DNA of 24,856 bases from a bacterium (GTDB lineage: Bacteria; SZUA-182; SZUA-191; JAJRXT01): assembly GCA_024277605.1 (NCBI GenBank), contig JAJRUU010000183.1:1-24856 (forward strand), written 5' to 3'. The notes beneath the pieces are model-generated. The model ran no database searches. It was given only the letters and a program-made list of their open reading frames with translations, and had not been told where the DNA came from. Position 1 is the first letter of the stretch. Each line of letters begins with the position of its first letter. The position numbers and the translations under genes are program-made. Positions 16,411-24,794 of this stretch are shown piece after piece.

Positions 16411-16439
16411 AGAGTAACAAAATAATGTATTTTTGTCAA
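16411..16439 (-). promoter_or_regulatory. candidate promoter for the aminotransferase-serA-purA series
   Basis: On the minus strand a perfect TTGACA (plus-strand 16434-16439) is followed 17 bases later by TACTCT (16411-16416), a weak -10. It would give a leader of about 140 bases that contains the AATTTATGAATA repeat. The -35 is convincing and the -10 is poor. Confidence 0.4.
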
Positions 16440-16549
16440 GTCCATTATAGCAAAAATTGCAGATTTCAGTTAGTCTCCAAAAGCAATAAGCTGTTATGAA
16501 CGACCTGATTTGTTCGTCTACAAGCTTGCAAACGTTTTTGACGGATATG

Positions 16550-16579
16550 TTGACAAATCATAAGCTTGTATGCTACTAA
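16550..16579 (+). promoter_or_regulatory. promoter for rarA
   Basis: TTGACA at 16550-16555, an 18-base spacer, and TACTAA at 16574-16579 preceded by an extended TGC at 16571-16573. The predicted start is near 16586, at the edge of the tandem palindromes. Confidence 0.6.
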
Positions 16580-16586
16580 ACAAAAA

Positions 16587-16616
16587 GGGGATATATCCCC
16601 AAGGGGACATGTCCCC
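16587..16616. repeat. tandem 14-bp palindromes in the rarA leader
   Basis: GGGGATATATCCCC (16587-16600) and GGGGACATGTCCCC (16603-16616) are two perfect palindromes separated by AA. The second is identical to the one at 2713-2726. It is followed by five T residues, so that hairpin also looks like a weak intrinsic terminator. Both lie between the rarA promoter and its start codon, where they could act as an attenuator. The remainder of 16265-16654 contains only the promoters and the repeat described separately. Confidence 0.65.
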
Positions 16617-16654
16617 TTTTTCAACGCATCCCTAAATTATACTTAAGGCAACCC

Positions 16655-17992
16655 ATGGATCTGTTTAGCGCTCCCCCTACCGCTTCAAATATCCCGCTGG
16701 CCCATCGCATGCGGCCTCAATCTTTGTCAGAGTTATGGGGTCAGGAGCATTTATTGGCCCAAGGCCAACCCCTGCGCCAGCTTATAGAGTCGGACGCTTT
16801 GGGATCGTTAATCCTTTGGGGGCCGCCCGGCTGCGGCAAGACGACGCTGGCGCATATCATATCGCTTCTGACCAAACGCCGGTTTGCCAAAATAAGTGCG
16901 GTAAATTCCGGGGTAAACGATTTACGGCAACTGGTGCGCATAGCTGAACAGGAACTAAAAATCAAAGGCCGCCAGACGATTGTTTTTATCGATGAGATCC
17001 ATCGCTTCAATAAAGCCCAGCAAGATGCCATCTTGCCCTATGTGGAGCAGGGCAGTATCAATCTTATAGGGGCCACCACTGAAAATCCGGCCTTTGAGGT
17101 CATTCCCGCTTTACGCTCCCGCTGCCGCATTTATCGGCTTAATCCCTTAACCAGTGAAGACCTTCAGCATATAATCGATACCAGCTTACAGGATGAAGAG
17201 CGAGGCTTGGGTAAGCAAAATATAACCTTAGAGCCGGACGCCAAAGAGCATCTCATCATGTATGCCAATGGAGATGCCCGTTTGGCGCTGAATGCCCTGG
17301 AGGCTGCTGTCGGTGCGGCCAAGCCCGATCGACAGGGCCAAAAAGTGATCAACCGGCAAATAGTGGAGGGTATCCTGCAACAAGCCGCCCTGTTATATGA
17401 TAAGGCCGGCGATGAACATTATGACCATGCCTCGGCGTATCAGAAGAGTTTGCGGGGCAGCGATCCGGATGCGGCGGTATATTGGTTAGGCAAGATGATT
17501 GCCGCTGGGGAGGACCCCCGTTTTATTGCCCGAAGGCTTATGGTTACCGCTGCTGAGGATGTGGGTAATGCTGATCCGCAGGCGCTTATTCTGGCTACGG
17601 CGGCTGCCGGCGCTGCTGAGAAGTTAGGCTGGCCTGAGGCAAGGTTACCGTTAACCCAGGCCAGCTTGTATGTAGCCTGCGCCCCCAAGAGCAATTCTAC
17701 CATTATTGCTATAGCTAAGGTGTTAGCGGATATAGAAAAGCAGGGCAAGAGTTATCCCGTACCCTTGCATCTTAAGTCGGCCCAATATAAGGCCGCCAAA
17801 GAATACGGCTTTGGGGTGGGGTATAAGTATCCGCATGCCTATCCCGGGAATTTTGTTAAGCAGGAGTATCTGCCAACAGAACTGCTGGGCAGTACCTACT
17901 ATGTGCCGGGAAATGAAGGTTTTGAAAAAAATATTAAGCATAGGCTTGGTACTTGGAGGGAAAAAGGGAAGGATAAACCGGAAGGAGATTAA
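16655..17992 (+). CDS. rarA: replication-associated recombination ATPase RarA (MgsA)
   Basis: A 445-residue AAA+ ATPase of the RarA/Mgs1/WRNIP1 family, which acts at stalled replication forks and is related to clamp-loader subunits. It shows Walker A GPPGCGKTT (56-64), Walker B VFIDEIHRF (110-118), sensor 1 GATTEN (139-144) and an LRSRC arginine-finger segment (153-157). The C-terminal tetramerisation domain carries SLRGSDPDAAVYWL, DPRFIARRL, EDVGNADPQ and the YKYPHAYPGNFV tail. The length is normal. ATG 16655 has AAGG about eight bases upstream. It has its own promoter with palindromes in the leader and no obvious operon partner. It ends in TAA, showing that UAA terminates translation here. 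Confidence 0.95.
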   Translation: MDLFSAPPTASNIPLAHRMRPQSLSELWGQEHLLAQGQPLRQLIESDALGSLILWGPPGCGKTTLAHIISLLTKRRFAKISAVNSGVNDLRQLVRIAEQELKIKGRQTIVFIDEIHRFNKAQQDAILPYVEQGSINLIGATTENPAFEVIPALRSRCRIYRLNPLTSEDLQHIIDTSLQDEERGLGKQNITLEPDAKEHLIMYANGDARLALNALEAAVGAAKPDRQGQKVINRQIVEGILQQAALLYDKAGDEHYDHASAYQKSLRGSDPDAAVYWLGKMIAAGEDPRFIARRLMVTAAEDVGNADPQALILATAAAGAAEKLGWPEARLPLTQASLYVACAPKSNSTIIAIAKVLADIEKQGKSYPVPLHLKSAQYKAAKEYGFGVGYKYPHAYPGNFVKQEYLPTELLGSTYYVPGNEGFEKNIKHRLGTWREKGKDKPEGD

Positions 17993-18017
17993 GCCCGACA
18001 GACTTCTAGTGCAGCAT

Positions 18018-18039
18018 GAATTTATGAATAGATCAGGTT
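18018..18039. repeat. AATTTATGAATA repeat motif, third occurrence
   Basis: GAATTTATGAATAGATCAGG followed by TT matches the motifs at 15102-15123 and 16377-16398. It is in the spacer between rarA and the GAF/PAS/HD-GYP gene. The same spacer holds AAGGA (18090-18094) before an 8-codon frame ATG 18100 to TAG 18126, a possible leader peptide of low confidence. Confidence 0.4.
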
Positions 18040-18145
18040 GAAAAACCATGGTATACTTGTAAATAGCTTTGGGAATCACATGTTATTTTAAGGACATAGA
18101 TGACAAGTGTTGAACAGAAAAAATAGCGAATCCTGAGAATGTAAG

Positions 18146-21100
18146 ATGAAAGAAAAAGACAAGTCAAAAAAGCAAATGGAGATGGAGTTGCGGATGTTGC
18201 GTCGGCAAGTAGCCGAAATGAAGGCCTTAAAAACCGACTATTTGCGTACCGGGGAGGTGCTCTTCAGGGTTAACCGTGCTCATAAGGCGATTAGCAGTTG
18301 TAACCGGGCATTATTATACGCTAAAAAAGAGTCGGATTTACTTCGTGATATATGCCAGATTATTGTGGAAATTGGTGGATATGGTTTTGTTTGGGTCGGC
18401 TTTATCGAACATGATGGGAAAAAGAGTATCCGACCAATGGCCCAGGCTGGATACGAAGACGGGTTCTTAAGCAAGGTTAATCATAGCTGGGCGGATAATG
18501 GGGCAGCGAGCGGTCCTACGGGTGAAGCAATTCGGACAGGCAGAACCTGTATGGAAAAAAACATACAAGAGGAGGCTGCTGACGCTCCCTGGCGCATTGA
18601 AGCCGCCAAACGGGGGTATAACTCCTTAATTGCTATCCCTTTCATTGCCGACGGTGAGGCGTTTGGAGTATTAAATATTTATGCGTTAGAAAAAGATGCC
18701 TTTGACATGGAAGAGGTAAAGCTGTTGATTAATCTGGCTGAAAACCTGTCATATGGCATTATGACGCTACGCGCCAGAGATGAACAAAGAAGAGTGGAAG
18801 GCAGAGAACATGCTTTAAACAAACTATTAACCTGCCTGCATCGTGTGCAAACCAAGTTCATTAAGGCTGCCAATCCACATGTATTATATGAGGGACTCCT
18901 CGAGGGCCTTTTGTCCTTGACTCAAAGCGAATATGGGTTTATCGGCGAGGTTCTGTACAATGATCAAGGTAAGCCTTATCTTAAAATTCACGCCTTCACG
19001 AATAGCTCCTGGAATAAAGAAACCAGAAAAATTTATAAAGAATACGCTTCCAAAGGCATGAACTTTTATAATCTCAAAACACTTTTCGGTGCAGCTATGT
19101 CGACCGGTAAGCCGGTCATTGCGAATAACCCTTCCACAGATCCCCGGAGAGGGGGCCTACCCGAAGGCCATCCGCCGCTTAATAAGTTTCTGGGCCTCCC
19201 GATTTATGCTGCCGGCGATTTGGTGGGGCTGGCGGGTATTGCGAATCGGCCAGCTGAGTACGATGAAAAGCTGATACGCTATTTGGATCCCTTTCTCGAC
19301 ACTTGCGGAAACATTGTTGCGGCGTACCGAAACGAACAGCTGCGCAAGCGTATAGATAAAACTATGCAATCAATCGTTAAGGGTACCTCCAAGGTAACCG
19401 GCGAGGATTTTATCAGTAATCTGGTGCAACAGCTGGCCACTGCGTTAGGTTTTCGCTATGCGTTCGTGGGGGAATTGGTGTTGCCTGAGAGAAATAGCAT
19501 AAAAACTCTTGCGGTGTGGGCAGATGGGAAATATGTAGATAACCTTACGTATGCTTTGGCGGGAACTCCATGTTAAGATGTTTTGGAGCAGAAGATTAGT
19601 GTTCATCCGAAAAGCGTCCAGCAAAAATTTCCCGACGACCATTTGTTAGTTGAAATGGGAGTTGAAAGCTACCTGGGCATTCCGCTGTTTGATTCTTCGG
19701 GTAATGCTATGGGCATGTTAGTGACTATGCATGATAAACCAATGGATGAACCGGCCTTTGCCGAACCGTTAATGAAAATATTTGCCGGACGTACCGTAGC
19801 GGAAATTGAGCGCCTGCGATCAGTGGAGGCTTTGCAGAAATCAGAGAAACGCTTCCGTGATGTAATTACGAGTACCTCGGACTGGATTTGGGAGGTTGAC
19901 CTTGAGGGACGGTATACCTACTGTTCGGAGCAAGTGAAAAAAATATTAGGTTACACTGTTAGCGAGATGTCAGGTAAATACCCGTATGATCTGATGCAGC
20001 CCAAAGAAGCCGCCCGCATCAAGAACATTTTTAAGAAACTTAGTAAACGCCATGATCCCATTGTAAATCTCGAGAACTGGAGCATAAGCAAGGAAGGCTG
20101 TAATATCTGCGTGCTAACTAACGGCATCCCTTTTTATGACGAACAGGGCAACTTTATCGGTTACCGGGGAGCAAATAAAAATATTACTAACCGCAAACTG
20201 GCAGAGGAAGCGCTGCGAGATAACGCACAGGAACTGAGAAAACACCGCGACCATCTGGATAAACTGGTAAAAGAGCGAACAATTGAGCTGACTAAGGTTA
20301 ACAAACAACTCAAGCAAGAGATTGCCGAACATAAACAGACAGAAGAAAATTTGCAATTATTCCGCAATCTGATAAACCAATCTAGTGATGCCGTATTTGT
20401 AATCGATCCCAAAACGAGTCGTTTTTTGGATGCCAATAATAAAGCATTCACAAATCTGGGATACAATCACGAAGAACTCATCTCTAAGCGGGTTATAGAT
20501 ATTGAAGCTATTATTCCTGATGATTTTTCCTGGAAGAAACATGTACGGGAAGTCAGAAAACAGGGTGGCATGCTGTTGGAAGGAGAGCATAAACGTAAGG
20601 ACGGTACGATATTTCCCGTAGAAAGCAATGTTAAATACATAATTCATGATAAGCAGGATTATATGGTAGCGGTAGTTCGCGACATCACCAAACGCAAACG
20701 GGCGGAGAACGAGCTGCAAAGAAAACATCATATTCAAAGTGCAATGAATATGATGTTGAGTAGCTCCATGAAACCTTACAACTTAAAAGAAACGTTGGAT
20801 CGTGTGCTTGAATATTTGGTTTCTATCCCCTGGCTTGCCTTACAATCCAAGGGGATCATATTCCTGGTTGAGGATAAACCAGATGAGCTGGTTATGAAGT
20901 CCTATAAGAATATACCGGCCAAGCTACAAGCCATGTGTGCCCGGGTTCATTTTGAAAAATGTATTTGTGGGCGGGCTGCCTTAACTGGAAAAATACAATT
21001 TACGAAGTGCGTTGACGAACGCCATCAGGTTATATGTGGAGATGTTTCCCCTCACGGTCATTATTGTGTCCCCATTTTGTCGGCTGGCAAATCATTGGGT

Positions 21101-22666
21101 GCGTTGAACCTTTATGTAAAAGAAGGTCACGCGCGAAACAAAGAAGAGGAGGATTTTCTCCAGGCTACAGCCAATGTGCTGGCTGGAATCATTGAACGCA
21201 AGCAGACAGAGGAAAAATTAAAAAGTGCGTATCGAACGACGTATGCTATTATAGAAGGGTCTCCATTTGGTGTCTATGTGGTAAATGACCAAGGAAATAT
21301 CGATTATGTAAATCCGGCTATGGTTAACATGTCAGGGGCTACCTATAAACAGTTTATGAATTTAAATGTATTCGACCTGCCAACTTACCGGAAGATAGGT
21401 CTTTCAAAAAAAATAAAGGCCGGATTTGAGGCTGAATCTTTCAAAATGTATGCTATTGAATACATATCATATTACAGCAATAAACATACTGTCAGAAATT
21501 TTACCGGCATACCTTTAGAGGAAGAAGATAAAAAGAAGGTGTTGATGATTGTTGAGGACATCACTCAACAAAAGCATACTGCGGAAGAATTAGCCAAACA
21601 TCGCCAACATCTGGAAGAGTTAGTAAAGGAACGCACAACTGAGTTAATCAAGGCTAACAAACTTCTCAAGCAGGAAATTAAAGAACGCGAACAGGCGGCG
21701 GAAGCGCTTAAAAAGAGCGAGGCGCAACTTCGCACTGCAATCGACAGTATGCCCTTCTATTTCTTTGCCCTTGACAAAAGTAATCGTTATTTTCTGCAGA
21801 ATGCCAAATTGAAAAGAGACTGGGGGGATATAATTGGAAAATGTCCTGAGGATTTAACGGACAATAAAGATGTTCTGGCTTTGTGGAAGACTAATAACCG
21901 GAAAGCTTTTGCAGGAGAAACAGTTGCTGAGGAAGTCAGTTATGAACTAAAAGGGGAGCAGAAACATTTTTATAACGTCATATCCCCTATTCGTGATGCT
22001 GAGCAGATCCTAGGCATTATGGGGATCAATGTTGACATCAGCAAGCGTAAGCAAGCGGAAGAAAAACTCAAACAGAACACGCAGAAGTTACGGAAGCTCA
22101 TTGAAGAAATCATTCATGCCGTGGAACACACGGTTGAAATGAGGGATTCTGCAACTGCCGGGCATCAACGGCGAGTAACGGAATTGGCCGCCGCCATAGC
22201 AAGGGAAATGTGTCTTCCGGAAGAACAGATTGATGGCCTGTGCATGGCATCAGCTATTCATGATATAGGTAAGATAAATATACCGGTTTCTGTTCTCAAC
22301 AAACCCTGTAAGTTAAGCGAAGTAGAATTCGGGCTGGTTAAAACCCATTCCCAGATCGGTTATGATATATTCAAAGCCATAGAATTTCCTCAGCCGGTTG
22401 CCCAAATTATACTCCAACATCATGAACGTTTAGATGGCTCCGGATATCCTGCGGGACTGTCGGGAGAGGATATTTTACTTGAAGCAAGAATCCTGGGGGT
22501 GGCGGATGTTGTTGAAGCCATGTGCTCACGCCGGATTCATCGGCCGACGCCGGGGATCGATAAGGCGCTTGCTGAGGTATCACAGCATAAAGGATTGCTC
22601 TATGATGCTAAAGTGGTAGATAGCGCATTAAAATTGTTTCGCGAGAAAAAATTTGAATTCAAATAA
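18146..22666 (+). pseudogene. multi-sensor GAF/PAS/HD-GYP cyclic-di-GMP phosphodiesterase with one in-frame TAA
   Basis: A continuous frame of about 1506 codons from ATG 18146 to TAA 22664-22666, broken only by TAA at codon 477 (19574-19576). Order: short N-terminal coiled coil; GAF (~45-215); GAF (~235-400); GAF (~405-560, containing the stop); PAS (~565-690); coiled coil; PAS (~735-855); Cys-rich GAF (~880-1017); PAS (~1027-1150); coiled coil; PAS (~1195-1315); HD-GYP (~1325-1500). HD-GYP residues are present: HDIGK (His1372-Asp1373), HHERLDGSGYP (1431-1435) and ADVVEAM. No transmembrane segment is seen, so it should be cytosolic and hydrolyse c-di-GMP under ligand control. The interrupted motif is GTPC-stop-DVL; GAF domains of this type have GTPCE, so Glu is expected. 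If translation restarts internally the 1027-residue remainder would keep the catalytic domain, but TTG 19583 lacks a Shine-Dalgarno. Confidence 0.87.
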
Positions 22667-22788
22667 AATATCCGCTTTTATGTTTTGCCACTCGTCATAA
22701 TAAATCCGATACCACGAACGTCACTTTTTTGTATTAAGGGGAATAATTACTTTCCAGTTTAAATAATATGTGTTAAATTGACATTGTC

Positions 22789-23748
22789 ATGAATGAGTCA
22801 AGCTATAGTAAATCCAAAATATTATTAGTACTTGATCTAGCAAAGGAACTGGTTCTCATCAGGAGTATTGTGCTGAGACACGGTGATCGACTTTGGGAAG
22901 CGGATACTGTTGAGCGGGGTTTTGAATTGGCTAATCAACATCTGCCCGATTTGGTTTTGCTGGATATAAGCACTCCCTCAGTGGGCCAAGATGAACTCCC
23001 TCCGTTTATTAACTATTTAAAACAGCATCAGGTTCCCCTGATTTTGATAACCTCTGCGGCTCCTCATGAAGAGCTGAAGAAGTGTTTGAATATTACAGCT
23101 CTGGACTATGTCCAGCGGTCCATTGATCCCGTTGTATTAATGTTGCGCATAAGGGCGGCTATACACTTTAGGAAAGTTCAGATTGCGCTAAAGCTTGTCA
23201 GGCAAAAGCTGGAAGAAAGCCGCCACAAGTTACAGCAAACCACAATTTTTGATGAGGCTACAGGGGTATTTAATTCTGCACACCTGTTGAGTTTGATTAA
23301 GCTGGAGTTTGCCAGGTGCGTAAGGTATAATTCGCCACTTGCTATTCTACTGGCAGACATTCCCGGCCTTAATGAAGTAAAGAATGATTATGGAACTGAT
23401 ACAAGAGACCATTTACTTAAGGAGCTGGTTCTGCTAATTAGAAGTTCCCTCCGCTCCAGCGACACAATAGGCAGATGTGAAGAAAACAGATTGGGCATTC
23501 TTTTATCTGAAACTGGCTCCGCTGGCGCAGAAAAAGTAGTTAAGAAAATATGCTCGCTGGTCAGCGAACATGGCTTTGAGCTTTCCGCTTTGACTGAATC
23601 TTCTATGGCTAAACAGTTAGCATATTCCGCTAATCTGCCGCTGAAGCTGGATGTAAGACTGGGATTCTCCACTTATCCTGATGAAAAAATAGCTAATCAT
23701 GAAGAATTGCTGGCAGCCGCCAATCAAGCTTTGCTCAAGGCAAGTTAA
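22789..23748 (+). CDS. response-regulator receiver plus degenerate GGDEF protein
   Basis: Encodes 319 residues. Residues ~10-125 are a receiver domain with a probable phospho-acceptor Asp59 (LVLLDIS) and Ser/Thr in LILITSAA. The paired acidic residues are reduced to one (Leu15-Asp16) and the usual Lys before Pro is Arg110. A helical linker (~128-152) leads to a GGDEF fold (~155-318): DEATGVFN, ADIPGLNEVKNDYG (metal Asp190) and ARCVRYNSPLAILL are recognisable. The signature itself is EENRL at 231-235 instead of GGDEF, so cyclase activity is unlikely. Such proteins act as c-di-GMP or GTP sensors or as partners. It lies 122 bases after the HD-GYP gene on the same strand, suggesting a common pathway. 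ATG 22789 has no good Shine-Dalgarno, and a small palindrome TGACATTGTCA overlaps it. Confidence 0.82.
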   Translation: MNESSYSKSKILLVLDLAKELVLIRSIVLRHGDRLWEADTVERGFELANQHLPDLVLLDISTPSVGQDELPPFINYLKQHQVPLILITSAAPHEELKKCLNITALDYVQRSIDPVVLMLRIRAAIHFRKVQIALKLVRQKLEESRHKLQQTTIFDEATGVFNSAHLLSLIKLEFARCVRYNSPLAILLADIPGLNEVKNDYGTDTRDHLLKELVLLIRSSLRSSDTIGRCEENRLGILLSETGSAGAEKVVKKICSLVSEHGFELSALTESSMAKQLAYSANLPLKLDVRLGFSTYPDEKIANHEELLAAANQALLKAS

Positions 23749-23866
23749 CAAGCTGTGTCAAGTCGGCACCCAATTTGATTAAAAGGAGGGCGGGCCGCCA
23801 AGGAAAACCCTGACGGCCGTTGTGTGGGGGGTGTTTAGGACCTTGAAGATGGGTTATGCATGTTAC

Positions 23867-24364
23867 TTAGTGGTTTATTTGAGATAATTGACTACGCCCC
23901 AGTTGGTTTGAAACTGTCCACTTAGGCATTCCTCTCTCGGTTCGCAATTTTATTATTTGTCCTCGATAAGACAATGTATTAGCCACCAAAACCGGATGCT
24001 GATCGATATTCACTAAAGCGCCCCTGACGATTACATTCTCGCCTTTGTTTAACCTGAAACCTTTTTCAATAAATATATTTGGCGGAGCCAGGTGCGTGTT
24101 GTAGATTTTGTCGTCAAGGGTTTTTATATCCATCCCGATAACCCTATATGACCCACCGGGGGTTTGATATTCGACAATGTATGTTTTTAAAATGGAACCG
24201 GAAACCAGTTCTTTAATTTGAGCGTTGTATTGCTGTAGGTTAACCGGTGAGAAAACTTGCAACTCAAGTAAGCCGTTACCCTTTGCGAATAATGAAGCGG
24301 GAATCAGCAAGCCTGCGCATAATAACAGGGCAAGAACTTTGCTCTTATTAAAATCTATTTTCAT
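23867..24364 (-). CDS. small exported protein, possible OB-fold
   Basis: Encodes 165 residues from ATG 24362-24364, with GAGG six bases upstream. The N-terminus MKIDFNKSKVLALLLCAGLL..SLFA is a signal peptide, cut near residue 27. The mature part is beta-rich, with GENVIVRGALVNIDQHPVLV and QIIKLRTERGMPKW. This pattern recalls small periplasmic OB-fold-like proteins with a repeated VRG/LRxExGxPxW motif. I do not recognise a named family and no catalytic motif is visible. It faces the REC-GGDEF gene convergently across 118 bases, which contain only a GC-rich stretch with weak pairing and no clear terminator. Expression as a secreted or periplasmic protein is inferred. Confidence 0.65.
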   Translation of the reverse strand: MKIDFNKSKVLALLLCAGLLIPASLFAKGNGLLELQVFSPVNLQQYNAQIKELVSGSILKTYIVEYQTPGGSYRVIGMDIKTLDDKIYNTHLAPPNIFIEKGFRLNKGENVIVRGALVNIDQHPVLVANTLSYRGQIIKLRTERGMPKWTVSNQLGRSQLSQINH

Positions 24365-24698
24365 TGATGCCTCAAATATTGTTTTCAGATGGAACCAGTC
24401 TATGCAGAATCATACCTGCAACTTAAGTGCCAAACATAACCAGCTGACACGATGACCTTTGTTATCAACGTGTTAGCTAAATATAATTACGGCCAGGTTG
24501 GATGAATATAATAATATATCGGGTATATATTCCGCATATGGCATTATGCGCAGCATAACATATTGTATTTAAACATATATTCAACGTTCAACAGGTTAGG
24601 GTGTAAAATCCACACATGCAATATTATCCCGATACATGCCCTGTGCCGACTGAATAAACATCTCCGCATAAACAGTTATAAGATTGCCTCGCTACGAA
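24365..24698. other. AT-rich spacer, no gene seen
   Basis: About 330 bases between the exported-protein start and the palindrome. It is AT-rich, with a small TTATGC-GCA-GCATAA hairpin (24544-24558) and no convincing ORF, promoter or RNA gene. It may be the flank into which the insertion element to the right was placed. Confidence 0.5.
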
Positions 24699-24742
24699 CT
24701 CCAAAGTCCGACAGGCTCCTAGGAGCCTGTCGGACTTTGGAG
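24699..24742. repeat. 44-bp perfect palindrome
   Basis: Two 22-base arms meet at CCTAGG with no spacer. The left arm starts CTCCAAAGTCCGACAGG and the right arm is its exact reverse complement. It begins 96 bases before the transposase ATG at 24795. It is probably linked to the left end or the target of the IS1182-type element. It would form a very stable hairpin in RNA and could block read-through transcription into the transposase. Confidence 0.9.
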
Positions 24743-24794
24743 CATACGTATGGTAAAATGGTGTAGTGAATAACATATACCATAAGGGGGTGGA

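Noticed and set aside
5203..22666. Selenocysteine or pyrrolysine as the reason for the internal stops
   Set aside because: None is UGA, three are UAA, only one is UAG, and no family involved is known to use either residue at these positions.
5203..22666. Complete reassignment of UAA/UAG to Glu
   Set aside because: Well-conserved genes (purA, rarA, the 2740-4653 barrel gene) end at UAA exactly where family members end, and the porin ends at UAG after its terminal Phe.
18146..22666. Histidine kinase annotation for the multi-sensor gene
   Set aside because: There is no HisKA/HATPase_c region; the C-terminus has the HD and GYP motifs instead.
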